Below are positions 10,408 to 18,389 of a DNA stretch of 64,000 bases, piece by piece. Position numbers and translations under genes: made by a program. The notes under the pieces are model-generated. The model ran no database searches, was not told the origin of the DNA, and saw only the letters and a list, made by a program, of their open reading frames with translations. Origin of the DNA: JAHEDH01 sp963753285 (GTDB lineage Bacteria > Actinomycetota > Acidimicrobiia > Spongiisociales > ZC4RG35); NCBI GenBank assembly GCA_963753285.1, contig CAVWBT010000016.1:124001-188000 (forward strand), in the 5' to 3' direction. Every line of letters starts with the position of its first letter. Position 1 is the first letter of the stretch.

Positions 10408-10744
10408 CTGGGGTCCAACCTACCGAGGGGGTAGGACAGAAGAGCACTGTCAGCACTGGCGATATCGACGTCTTGGTGGCGGTTTCCTCAAGCGGACCTC
10501 TCGCTGCTCGATACCGAGAGATTGCCAAGGGCCATCAGCCAACAGCCAAAGAGCCACACTCCGAACCGCCCCGAAACGGGGTGGCGTCGGAGTTGTCCCC
10601 ATCCCTCCCTCCCGCAGTTGTGCCTACAGCGTCGACACGGCGCCGAGACCTGCAGACGCGACCGCGGCTCGTGCGTGGGACGGCAGGAGCCTTCCTCCAC
10701 TCCGTGGGTACACGCAGATGCACCGTGATGTCACAGGGCGGTCC
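10408..10744. other. Spacer between HNH pseudogene and ruvC, with a heptad repeat
   Basis: I see no gene here. At 10531-10551 three seven-base units run gccatca, gccaaca, gccaaag, one of several seven-base-phased repeats in the spacers of this window. The rest is ordinary GC-rich sequence up to the ruvC promoter. Confidence 0.5.
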
Positions 10745-10750
10745 TATCCT
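10745..10750 (+). promoter_or_regulatory. Probable -10 element of ruvC (TATCCT)
   Basis: TATCCT ends 9 bases before ATG 10760, and no Shine-Dalgarno sequence is visible between them. It fits the short-leader or leaderless promoter pattern repeated through the window. Confidence 0.55.
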
Positions 10751-10759
10751 CTCGTACAT

Positions 10760-11245
10760 ATGTTCGTTCTCGGTATCGACCCAGGCCTGACACGCACCGG
10801 ATACGGGGTGGCTACGCGTGAAGGCGGGCGGGTCCGTGCGGTCGCCGCCGGTGTCATCCGCACCACGGCCGGAGACCCCATCGAGGTCCGGCTCGCCGTC
10901 CTTGCGCATGAGTTGCGGTCGGTGATCTCCGAGCACGAGCCGACCGCCATCGCACTCGAGACGGTGTTCACCAATCGCAATCGCCAGACAGCGATCAGTG
11001 TCGGACGCGCCTCGGGGGTCGCCTTGCTCGTTGCAGGAGAAGCGGGCGTCCCAGTCACCGAGTACACACCGACCGCCATCAAGCTCGCCGTGACAGGCTC
11101 GGGGTCCGCGGACAAGGAGGCGATACAGGCGATGATCGCGCGCCGCTACGGGCTCAAAGAGGCACCCCGCCCTGCTGATGCTGCGGACGCCCTCGGCATC
11201 GCCCTGTGTCACCTCCAGGCGCTCAAGCTCAGGCAGTCGTCGTGA
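10760..11245 (+). CDS. ruvC: Holliday junction resolvase RuvC
   Basis: A 161-residue endonuclease that acts as a dimer and cuts Holliday junctions symmetrically after RuvAB branch migration. The RNase H-like active site is visible: Asp7 in GIDPGLTRTGYG, Glu67 in ALETVF, and Asp140 and Asp143 in PADAADALG. Length is normal for the family. I chose ATG 10760 because it begins at the conserved MFVLGIDPG strand and lies 9 bases after a TATCCT -10 element; further upstream the frame is non-coding. It is the first gene of a ruvC-ruvA-ruvB operon, and its stop overlaps the ruvA start (GTGA). The first intact core gene after the decayed island. Confidence 0.95.
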   Translation: MFVLGIDPGLTRTGYGVATREGGRVRAVAAGVIRTTAGDPIEVRLAVLAHELRSVISEHEPTAIALETVFTNRNRQTAISVGRASGVALLVAGEAGVPVTEYTPTAIKLAVTGSGSADKEAIQAMIARRYGLKEAPRPADAADALGIALCHLQALKLRQSS

Positions 11246-11814
11246 TCGGCTCGCTCACCGGCGTCGTCCAGCACATCGACGGAGACGGGCTCTTGCTGTC
11301 CGTGGCCGGCGTCGGCTACCAGGTCGCGATGACGGGCCGTTCACTCGAGCAGCTCAGCGGCTCCGAGGGCGAGGTGACCATCTACACGCACCTCTACGTC
11401 CGCGAAGACATCATGGCTCTCTACGGATTCACGTCGCCGCTCGACCGCCAGCTGTTCCGCACGCTGATCAGCGCGTCCGGGGTGGGCCCGAAAGTCGGGC
11501 TTGCCGTGCTGTCGACCATGACCGCCGACGACGTGCGAGTTGCCGTTGCCGGAGACGACGCCGATGCCTTCACCGTGGTGCCCGGAATCGGCAAACGCAC
11601 CGCCCAGAAGCTCGTGCTCGAACTGCGCCCGAAGCTCGCTGCCATGGAATCCGAGGTGGTCGGAGCGGGGAGCGAAGCCGGCCAGGTCAGGATGGCCCTG
11701 GAGGGTCTCGGGTTCACCGGCGCGGAGATCGCCGAGGCGCTCAAGAACGTCGACCGGGACGCCCCCGTCGGCGACCAGGTCCGGCAGGCCCTCCAGCAGC
11801 GTGACAGCTCATGA
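11242..11814 (+). CDS. ruvA: Holliday junction branch-migration protein RuvA
   Basis: A 190-residue RuvA. It binds the four-way junction as a tetramer and loads the RuvB motor. The N-terminal OB-fold (VIGSLTGVVQHIDGDGLLL), the helix-hairpin-helix region with GVGPKVGLAVLS and VVPGIGKRTAQKL, and the C-terminal RuvB-binding three-helix domain (ALEGLGFTGAEIAEAL) are all present. I chose GTG 11242 because it starts exactly at the conserved VIGSLTG and overlaps the ruvC stop as GTGA. The gene ends with a 4-bp ATGA overlap into ruvB, so the three genes are probably translated in a coupled way from one mRNA. Confidence 0.95.
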   Translation: MIGSLTGVVQHIDGDGLLLSVAGVGYQVAMTGRSLEQLSGSEGEVTIYTHLYVREDIMALYGFTSPLDRQLFRTLISASGVGPKVGLAVLSTMTADDVRVAVAGDDADAFTVVPGIGKRTAQKLVLELRPKLAAMESEVVGAGSEAGQVRMALEGLGFTGAEIAEALKNVDRDAPVGDQVRQALQQRDSS

Positions 11815-12824
11815 GGGAGGACTTCCTCCTCGACCCGCAGGGCGACGACGACCCCGACATCGGACTGCGACCGGCCCGCCTCGACGAGTTCGTCGGTCAG
11901 GACAAGCTCAAGGAGCGCCTCCGCATCTCGATCGAAGCCGCCGCCGAGCGCGGACACGCTCTCGATCATGTCTTGTTCTCCGGGCCGCCCGGCCTCGGCA
12001 AGACCACGCTCGCCGCGATCGTGGCGAACGAGATGGGCACGGCGTTCCGGGTGACGACCGGGCCGGCGCTCGAACGGCCCGGGGACCTCGCCGCGATCCT
12101 CTCCAACCTCGATGAGGGCGACGTCTTCTTCATCGACGAGATCCATCGGCTCCCGCGGGCCGTCGAGGAAGTGCTCTACTCCGCAATGGAGGACTTCCAA
12201 CTCGACATCATGGTGGGGAAAGGCCCCACGGCTCAGTCGATCAGGCTGGACCTGAATCGGTTCACGCTCGTCGGCGCGACCACCAGGAAGGGCAAGGTCA
12301 CCGCTCCGCTGCGGGACCGGTTCGGGCTCGAGGACAAGCTCGACTACTACTCCCACACCGAACTCGCCTCCATCGTGACACGGGCGGCGAGGATCCTCGA
12401 GATCGAGATCGCCGGTGACGCGGCGGCCATGATCGCCCGCCGCAGTCGGGGCACCCCGCGTATCGGGAACCGGCTGCTCAGACGGGTGCGCGACTTCGCC
12501 GTCGCCCGCGCCGGGGGATCGATCACCGAAGACGTTGCGGCAGACGCGCTGGAGGTGTACGAGGTCGACGAGTTGGGACTCGACAAGGTCGACCGCGAGA
12601 TCCTCGACGCGATCGTCTCGAAGTTCGGCGGCGGGCCGGTGGGGCTACACACCCTTGCGATCGCGGTCGGCGAGGAGCCAGAGACGGTCGAAGACGCCTA
12701 CGAGCCGTTCCTCTTGCAGATGGGTCTGCTTCACCGAACACCCCGCGGGCGGGTGGCGACCGACCTCACGTACCGACACCTCGGACTGGAACCCCTGGGC
12801 GGTGACCAGGCGCGCCTGCTCTAG
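11811..12824 (+). CDS. ruvB: Holliday junction helicase RuvB
   Basis: A 337-residue AAA+ ATPase that forms hexameric rings driving branch migration. The N-terminus has the family signature RPARLDEFVGQ; Walker A GPPGLGKTT spans residues 58-66; Walker B is FFIDEIHRL; sensor 1 is VGATTRKGKV, followed by the arginine-finger region APLRDRFG; the C-terminal winged helix that binds DNA ends with RVATDLTYRHLGL. Length is normal. ATG 11811 overlaps the ruvA stop (ATGA). It ends tail to tail with the minus-strand META-domain lipoprotein gene, sharing 4 bp. Confidence 0.96.
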   Translation: MREDFLLDPQGDDDPDIGLRPARLDEFVGQDKLKERLRISIEAAAERGHALDHVLFSGPPGLGKTTLAAIVANEMGTAFRVTTGPALERPGDLAAILSNLDEGDVFFIDEIHRLPRAVEEVLYSAMEDFQLDIMVGKGPTAQSIRLDLNRFTLVGATTRKGKVTAPLRDRFGLEDKLDYYSHTELASIVTRAARILEIEIAGDAAAMIARRSRGTPRIGNRLLRRVRDFAVARAGGSITEDVAADALEVYEVDELGLDKVDREILDAIVSKFGGGPVGLHTLAIAVGEEPETVEDAYEPFLLQMGLLHRTPRGRVATDLTYRHLGLEPLGGDQARLL

Positions 12825-13582
12825 CCATCTCTGCGGAAGACGAGGCCCTCACCGCCACGGGATGTCACGGTCAGCCGGTCGCCATCGATCGTCGTGGTGA
12901 ACCCGTCACCCAGCACGCTGACGATGAGCCCGTCCTGTTCGGAGAACCCCGCCGGGCACTCGCCGGCCATGGCGAACGTCGTGAAGAGCACCGTGTCGGC
13001 GTCGAGGACATGGGAACCCGAGAATGTCCTGCACCCGGTCGAGCCGGACACCGTTCCGTCAGTCCCGAGCAGGAGGGTCGCCACACCCTGGACCGAAGTC
13101 GCCGTGTCCCCGATGATCACCGAGTCCAGTTGCCACGGCGTGTCGAGCAAGGCGGCGGCAGGGACCGGCTGCACGCTTCCGAAGACGAGCTCGCCGGACG
13201 AGTGACTGATGGTCAGCTCATCACCGTCCACAACGTAGGTCAGCGGGGCGCGGAGGACCGCCAGGAAGGCGGCCTCCGACTCCATGACACCGGGCTCTCC
13301 GCAGGCCATGGCTGTCGAGGCGAGCTCGTCTCCGATGATCACGTCTTCGCCGTCCGCCACGTACGTGCCTCCGTACGAGTTGCAGGCCGCCACTCCTCCG
13401 ACCGTTCCATCCGCGGCGAAGCCGATCGTGATGCGGCTTCCTTCGACCATCGGGAACGGCATCCCCGCCCGGGTCCCCTCCCGGAGCTCCCAGTCGCCCA
13501 ACACCCCGGGAGGAGTGACCTCGGGTGACGAACAGGCGGCAGCGATCAGAAGTAGGGCAGCGGCGAGAATCGGTCTCTTCAT
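12821..13582 (-). CDS. META-domain (HslJ-like) lipoprotein
   Basis: A 253-residue exported lipoprotein. The signal peptide is MKRPILAAALLLIAAAC with the lipidated Cys at residue 17. Two META/HslJ-type domains follow: one around GDWELREG, GGVAACNSYGGTY and STAMAC (about residues 28-120), another around DTPWQLDSV, VSGSTGCRTFSGSH and FAMAGECP (about 145-250). Paired cysteines in each repeat could form disulfides outside the membrane. HslJ is linked to novobiocin resistance in E. coli, but the biochemical role of the family is not established. The gene is transcribed against the surrounding operons and overlaps the ruvB end by 4 bp; its start faces that of the alpha/beta hydrolase 63 bp away, so both may share a divergent promoter region. 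Confidence 0.85.
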   Translation of the reverse strand: MKRPILAAALLLIAAACSSPEVTPPGVLGDWELREGTRAGMPFPMVEGSRITIGFAADGTVGGVAACNSYGGTYVADGEDVIIGDELASTAMACGEPGVMESEAAFLAVLRAPLTYVVDGDELTISHSSGELVFGSVQPVPAAALLDTPWQLDSVIIGDTATSVQGVATLLLGTDGTVSGSTGCRTFSGSHVLDADTVLFTTFAMAGECPAGFSEQDGLIVSVLGDGFTTTIDGDRLTVTSRGGEGLVFRRDG

Positions 13583-13631
13583 GCGAGTGTGACGTGCGGT
13601 GATCCTGAGAGGTTTCGCAACCGTGTGCAGG

Positions 13632-13637
13632 TAGCGT
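13632..13637 (+). promoter_or_regulatory. Probable -10 element (TAGCGT) of the alpha/beta hydrolase
   Basis: TAGCGT ends 8 bases before ATG 13646, with no ribosome-binding site between; it fits the leaderless pattern. Confidence 0.5.
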
Positions 13638-13645
13638 CAGCCGGG

Positions 13646-14395
13646 ATGTCAGACGGGCAGCGCACCGAGGTCGGAGGGGTCGCACTCCAGTACGAGTTCG
13701 TCGGTTCCGGCCCTACGGATCTCGTCTTCCTCCACGAAGGCCTCGGATCGATCGAACTGTGGAGAGGATTCCCGACGGCAGTCGCCGTGGCGACAGGACG
13801 GCGGGGAGTCGTCTACGACCGTCGAGGTCACGGCAGATCCGGGCCTGCCGATGGTGTCCGCACGGTGCGCTATCTCCACGACGCGGCGCTCTACGAGCTC
13901 GACCAGGTGCTGTCCTTCTTCGGCATCGAACAGCCCGTGTTGATCGGGCACTCGGACGGAGCGACCATCGCGCTCATCCACGCCGCGCGTCGATCCGTAC
14001 ACGGCCTCGTGCTGATCGCCCCTCATGTGTATGTGGAGGCCGCTGCCACCGAGGGCATCGAACGCACGAATCGCAGCGCCGATGCGTTGATCGCCCGACT
14101 CGAGCGCTATCACGATCACGCCCGTGAGCTCTACGAGGCGTGGCGTGACATCTGGCTCGCCGCCGAGTTCGCCGAGTGGAGCATCGAGGAGGAGATCAGG
14201 GGTCTGGACGTTCCGACCTTGCTCGTACAAGGCACCGCCGACGAGTACGGCACGCTCGACCAACTCGACCGCATCGAGCAGGCATTGACTGGGCGATGTG
14301 AACGGCTCGAAATCGAGGGAGCCGGTCATTCCCCGCACCTGACCCACTCCGACGAGATCGCCGAAGCGGTAGCGGAGTTCATCGGCTCGCTGTGA
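13646..14395 (+). CDS. Alpha/beta hydrolase
   Basis: A 249-residue alpha/beta-hydrolase with the complete catalytic set: the nucleophile Ser in LIGHSDGA, an acid in VQGTADEYG and the His in IEGAGHSPH. The oxyanion region is FLHEGLG and the strand-4 motif is YDRRGHGRSG. No signal peptide is seen, so it is probably cytoplasmic. The substrate cannot be read from the sequence; esters, lactones or epoxides are all possible. I chose ATG 13646 because it follows a TAGCGT -10 element and the coding-like sequence begins there; an upstream in-frame start at 13589 adds residues that look non-coding. It is followed 33 bp later by queA, which has its own promoter-like element. Confidence 0.88.
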   Translation: MSDGQRTEVGGVALQYEFVGSGPTDLVFLHEGLGSIELWRGFPTAVAVATGRRGVVYDRRGHGRSGPADGVRTVRYLHDAALYELDQVLSFFGIEQPVLIGHSDGATIALIHAARRSVHGLVLIAPHVYVEAAATEGIERTNRSADALIARLERYHDHARELYEAWRDIWLAAEFAEWSIEEEIRGLDVPTLLVQGTADEYGTLDQLDRIEQALTGRCERLEIEGAGHSPHLTHSDEIAEAVAEFIGSL

Positions 14396-14415
14396 GCGCG
14401 GTTGCCTCGCGCCGG

Positions 14416-14421
14416 TAACGT
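14416..14421 (+). promoter_or_regulatory. Probable -10 element (TAACGT) of queA
   Basis: TAACGT ends 7 bases before ATG 14429 with no Shine-Dalgarno between, again a leaderless arrangement. Confidence 0.5.
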
Positions 14422-14428
14422 CCTGTCG

Positions 14429-15439
14429 ATGCACCTCTCGGACTTCCAATACGACCTGCCCGAGAGCTCGATCGCGCAGACCCCGGTCGAACCGAGAGAT
14501 TCGAGCTGGCTGCTCGATACGACCACGATGCGCGACCATCGCTTCTCTGATCTGCCGGCACTGCTCGAACCCGGTGATCTCGTGGTCGTCAACAACACCC
14601 GGGTCCGGCACGCACGCCTGCTCGGCCACAAACGCGAAACGGGCGGAAGGGTCGAAGTGCTGCTCCTCGGCATGCTCGTCGACGGGACCTGGGAGGCGCT
14701 CATCCGGCCCGCACGGAGGATCGCGCCCGGTGTGGAGCTCGTCTTCGGAGGCCTGTCTGCTGCGGTCGATTCCGTACCGGTCGACGGGCGCGTCCGGCTG
14801 CGGTTCGGGCAGGACGCCGATGTCGAGGCAGTCCTCGATCAGGTCGGGGAGGTCCCGCTGCCTCCGTACATCACGGCGCCGCTGGAGCAGCCCGAGCGGT
14901 ACCAGACGATCTACGCCGACCGAACGGGTTCGGCGGCTGCGCCGACAGCAGGGCTCCATTTCACCGACGACGTGATCCGGGGGCTGCAGGAACGATCGAT
15001 CGAAATGGCGTCGGTGGAGCTGCAGGTCGGGCTCGGCACGTTTCGCCCCATCGCGGTCGACGATGTCACCCAGCATGCGATGCATGCCGAGCGGTTCCAG
15101 GTGTCGGAGGCTGCAGCCGACGCGGTCGACCATGCACGTGCCCGGGGTGGGAAGGTGGTCGCCATCGGGACGACGGTCGTGCGAACGCTCGAGTCGGTGG
15201 CCGCCGGCGATGGTCGGATCGAACCAGGGTCAGGGGAGACCAACCTCTATCTCACGCCGGGGGCCACGTTCAACGTCGTCGACCGGCTCGTGACCAACTT
15301 CCACCTCCCCGGCTCGTCCCTGCTCGTACTGCTGGCTGCATTCATGGGTCCGAGTTGGCGGGCGGTCTACGAGACCGCGGTCCACCGTGGCTACCGGTTC
15401 CTGTCCTTTGGTGATGCGATGCTCTGTGATCGCCGATGA
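14429..15439 (+). CDS. queA: S-adenosylmethionine:tRNA ribosyltransferase-isomerase QueA
   Basis: A 336-residue QueA. It transfers and isomerises the ribosyl group of SAM onto preQ1-tRNA to give epoxyqueuosine. Family signatures are present: SDFQYDLPESSIAQTP at the start, DLVVVNNTRV, GGRVEVLLL, PLPPYI, GSAAAPTAGLHF, VELQVGLGTFRP and LVTNFHLPGSSLLVLLAAF near the end. I chose ATG 14429 because it opens the conserved block and lies just after a TAACGT element. The stop overlaps the tgt start by 4 bp (ATGA). QueA and Tgt act in the same pathway: Tgt inserts preQ1 into the tRNA and QueA modifies it. Confidence 0.95.
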   Translation: MHLSDFQYDLPESSIAQTPVEPRDSSWLLDTTTMRDHRFSDLPALLEPGDLVVVNNTRVRHARLLGHKRETGGRVEVLLLGMLVDGTWEALIRPARRIAPGVELVFGGLSAAVDSVPVDGRVRLRFGQDADVEAVLDQVGEVPLPPYITAPLEQPERYQTIYADRTGSAAAPTAGLHFTDDVIRGLQERSIEMASVELQVGLGTFRPIAVDDVTQHAMHAERFQVSEAAADAVDHARARGGKVVAIGTTVVRTLESVAAGDGRIEPGSGETNLYLTPGATFNVVDRLVTNFHLPGSSLLVLLAAFMGPSWRAVYETAVHRGYRFLSFGDAMLCDRR

Positions 15440-16551
15440 CTCACGCTGCCCGCTTCACGCCTGGAGCGCTCGATGGCGGCGCCCGCACCGGGTCGCTCGA
15501 GCTCACCCACGGGACGGTGCAGACGCCGACCTTCATGCCGGTTGGCACGAGGGCGTCGGTCAAGGGCCTCGACAGCGCAGACCTACGGGCTGTCGGTGCC
15601 CAGATGGTGCTGTCGAACACCTACCACCTGATGCTTCGGCCGGGTGCGGAGATCGTCGACGGCTTGGGTGGACTCCATGGCTTCATGGCCTGGGACGGCC
15701 CGATCCTCACTGATTCGGGGGGATACCAGATCTTCTCGCTGGACCCGTCGGTTGACGAAGAAGGAGCCTCCTTCCGCTCGACATATGACGGCAGCAGAGT
15801 CCACCTGACGCCGGAGGAGGCGATGCGGGTCGAACAGCTCCTCGGCGCCGACGTCGCCATGGTGCTCGACGTGCTCATCGGGCTCCCCGCTCCCGATGAA
15901 CAGGTCCGAACGGCACTCGATCAGACACTCCGATGGTCGGAGCGGGCGTTGGCCGTGCACGACCGGCGCGACCAGGCGCTGTTCGGCATCGTGCAGGGGG
16001 GAATCGATCCGGATCTGCGCGCCGAGAGCGCCCGGCGGACCGCCGACCTGGGATTCCCGGGGTTCGGCATCGGCGGCCTCTCGGTCGGCGAGGCGCCCGA
16101 CGAGCGCAACCGGGCGATCGATGCCACGGTCGCCCAACTTCCCGAGACCAAGGTCCGCTACGTGATGGGCCTTGGAGACTCCGAGGGTGTGCTCGATGCC
16201 GTCGCCCGCGGGTGTGATCTCTTCGACTGCGTCTGGCCGACCCGGCTTGCTCGCCACGGGAAGATCATCACCAGAACCGGTGACTACGGCCTCCGTCGAG
16301 CCGAGTTCGCCACCGACCCCTCGCCGCTGAGCGCCGACTGTGATTGCTCTACCTGCACGACCTACAGCCGGGCCTATCTACGCCACCTGCTCAAGACGAA
16401 GGAGATCTCGGCGTACCGGCTGCTGTCGATCCACAACCTGACGTACACGTTGCAGCTGCTCATCGATGCACGGGTCGCTATCGAGGACGGCCGGTTCGCC
16501 GACTTCCGGGCCGAGGTCGCCGAAATCAGAGCAGGGTCTGTGCCCCGCTAA
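15436..16551 (+). CDS. tgt: tRNA-guanine transglycosylase Tgt
   Basis: A 371-residue TIM-barrel enzyme that swaps guanine 34 for preQ1 in GUN-anticodon tRNAs. Asp93 in LTDSGGYQIFSL is the first catalytic Asp, and the nucleophile region is FDCVWPTRLARHG. The zinc site is formed by the Cys residues of DCDCSTCTTYSR and the following His in LRHLLK. Length matches bacterial Tgt. ATG 15436 overlaps queA as ATGA, so the two are co-translated. yajC, secD and secF follow in the common queA-tgt-yajC-secDF order. Confidence 0.96.
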   Translation: MTHAARFTPGALDGGARTGSLELTHGTVQTPTFMPVGTRASVKGLDSADLRAVGAQMVLSNTYHLMLRPGAEIVDGLGGLHGFMAWDGPILTDSGGYQIFSLDPSVDEEGASFRSTYDGSRVHLTPEEAMRVEQLLGADVAMVLDVLIGLPAPDEQVRTALDQTLRWSERALAVHDRRDQALFGIVQGGIDPDLRAESARRTADLGFPGFGIGGLSVGEAPDERNRAIDATVAQLPETKVRYVMGLGDSEGVLDAVARGCDLFDCVWPTRLARHGKIITRTGDYGLRRAEFATDPSPLSADCDCSTCTTYSRAYLRHLLKTKEISAYRLLSIHNLTYTLQLLIDARVAIEDGRFADFRAEVAEIRAGSVPR

Positions 16552-16587
16552 CATCCCAGCGTCCCCTTTCTCCAAGGATCTACACCC

Positions 16588-16887
16588 ATGTTCGAATTCC
16601 TCGCTCAGGAGGCGACCCCGACCGGCTCCGGCACGTCGTCACTGCTGTTCTTTGCGATCATGGCGGTCGCCTTCTACTTCCTCTTCATCCGTCCTCAACG
16701 CAAGCGGCAGGCGAAGATCCAGGAGGTCCAGGACGCTCTGACGGTCGGGATGGATGTCCGAACGATCGGCGGCATCCACGGTCGGATCATCGAAGTCGAT
16801 GACGATTCGGTCGTTCTCGAGGTCGAGGCCGGTCGACTCCGGATCGCCCGCAAGGGGATCGCCGGCACCATCGATCCGGAAGGCTGA
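16588..16887 (+). CDS. yajC: Preprotein translocase subunit YajC
   Basis: A 99-residue small membrane protein of the SecDF-YajC complex. One transmembrane helix (SLLFFAIMAVAFYFLFIRPQ, about residues 20-38) is followed by the conserved RPQRKRQAKIQE and a cytoplasmic domain with VRTIGGIHGRIIEV. ATG 16588 has an AAGGA sequence about 10 bases upstream. A taacat box overlaps the tgt stop (16549-16554) and could give an internal promoter with a leader of about 30 bases. secD begins 3 bases after its stop. Confidence 0.93.
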   Translation: MFEFLAQEATPTGSGTSSLLFFAIMAVAFYFLFIRPQRKRQAKIQEVQDALTVGMDVRTIGGIHGRIIEVDDDSVVLEVEAGRLRIARKGIAGTIDPEG

Positions 16888-16889
16888 AC

Positions 16890-18389
16890 ATGCGTCGCAT
16901 GGTCATCGGCATCATCGTCGTGCTGGCGATCGCATGGGGCAGCCTCGCCGGGTTGCTCGCCAACGACATCACCCCCCGCCTCGGGCTCGATCTTCAGGGA
17001 GGAACCTCGGTGGTGCTGACCGCTCCCGAGGGCACCGACCCCGACCTGATCGAGGTCGCGACCCAGATCATGAACAGCCGGATCAGCTCGATCGGCGGGG
17101 TACAGGAACCGGAGATCGCCATCTCTGGCGGAAACACCGTGCTCGTGCAGCTTCCCGGTGTGCAGAACGAGCAGCAGGCGCTCGACGCCGTCGGCACCAC
17201 CGGTGTGTTGAGCTTCCGGCCGGTTCTTGCGCTCTACAACGGGACGGCCGGGCCATACGGCTCGGCGTTCGACCCGACGCCCGGGATCGAGGGTGACGAC
17301 ATCGAGCCGCCCGTCGACCCGGCGGACCGGCCCGACAACGTCGACCCGGTGACCGGGCTGACGATCGAGGACGATCCGGCTCAGCCGTCGTTCCTGCAGT
17401 ACCAGGATTCATTCTTCGGTTTGGATCAGACCGTCGTGCTGGAGATGGGGCCGGCAGCACTGCTCGGCACCGACGTCTCACAAGCACTCCCGCAGTTCAA
17501 CGGTGCGCAATGGGCGGTCTCACTGGACCTCACCGGTGACGGGGGCGAGAAGTTCGCCGAGCTGACGGGAGAAGCAGCGCTGTACAACGATGCGCGCCGT
17601 CGTATCGCCATCGTTCTCGACGGAGAGGTGCTCACCGCTCCCGAGGTCAACCAGGACATCGGGCCCGAGGGCATCACGGGCGGTCGGGCGCAGATCACCG
17701 TCGGGACCAGCCCCGACGCCGAGGAAGAGGCGCAGCAGCTCTCGGTGGTCCTCCGATACGGATCCCTGCCCGTGGCGTTCGAGCGGTCGCAGGTCTCGAA
17801 GGTGTCCGCCACGCTGGGATCGGACTCCCTCCAGATCGGTCTCACCGCCGGTGTCGCCGGCCTGGCTCTCGTCGTGATCAGCCTGCTGCTCTACTACCGG
17901 GCGCTCGGATTGGTCGCGCTCGTCGGACTGTCGGTGTTCGGCTCGCTGTTGGTGGTCATCTACTCGGCGCTGGGAGAGCTGAGAGGGCTCACGCTCACGC
18001 TGGCCGGCGTCACCGGCGTCGTGGTCTCGATCGGAATCACCGCCGACTCGTACATCGTGTATTTCGAGCGCATCAAAGAAGACATCCGTGCGGGACTGAC
18101 CGTGCACAGCGCCGTCACGGAGGGCTTCAAGTCCGCATACCGCACGATCTTGACGGCTGACACCGTGTCGCTGCTCGGCGCCATACTCCTCTACATCCTC
18201 GCTGTCGGCCCGGTTCGTGGCTTCGCTCTCACGCTCGGCATCGCAACCGTCCTCGACCTGTTCGTGGCCCGCGCATTCACTCGTCGGGCTGCCTGGATCC
18301 TCGCACGCACCCGATTCGCCGAGGGTGGCTTCTTCTCGATCGCTGCGGCCGCTGGGGAACACCATCAACTCGAGGAGGTGCCGGCATGA
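16890..18389 (+). CDS. secD: Protein translocase subunit SecD
   Basis: A 499-residue SecD. With SecF it uses the proton gradient to pull exported proteins through SecYEG. There is an N-terminal membrane anchor (IIVVLAIAWGSLAGLLA), the P1 signature PRLGLDLQGGTSVVL, a large periplasmic head domain, and a C-terminal block of membrane helices with LTLAGVTGVVVSIGITADSY and YFERIKEDIRAG. A region rich in Pro and Asp (about residues 125-160) inserts into the head domain, as is common in actinobacterial SecD. It begins 3 bp after yajC and overlaps secF by 4 bp (ATGA). Confidence 0.95.
   Translation: MRRMVIGIIVVLAIAWGSLAGLLANDITPRLGLDLQGGTSVVLTAPEGTDPDLIEVATQIMNSRISSIGGVQEPEIAISGGNTVLVQLPGVQNEQQALDAVGTTGVLSFRPVLALYNGTAGPYGSAFDPTPGIEGDDIEPPVDPADRPDNVDPVTGLTIEDDPAQPSFLQYQDSFFGLDQTVVLEMGPAALLGTDVSQALPQFNGAQWAVSLDLTGDGGEKFAELTGEAALYNDARRRIAIVLDGEVLTAPEVNQDIGPEGITGGRAQITVGTSPDAEEEAQQLSVVLRYGSLPVAFERSQVSKVSATLGSDSLQIGLTAGVAGLALVVISLLLYYRALGLVALVGLSVFGSLLVVIYSALGELRGLTLTLAGVTGVVVSIGITADSYIVYFERIKEDIRAGLTVHSAVTEGFKSAYRTILTADTVSLLGAILLYILAVGPVRGFALTLGIATVLDLFVARAFTRRAAWILARTRFAEGGFFSIAAAAGEHHQLEEVPA

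Noticed and set aside
1..10410. Prophage or an intact insertion sequence in the left island
   Set aside because: No integrase, transposase, capsid or terminase motif, and no intact terminal inverted repeats with a transposase frame; only remnants are visible.
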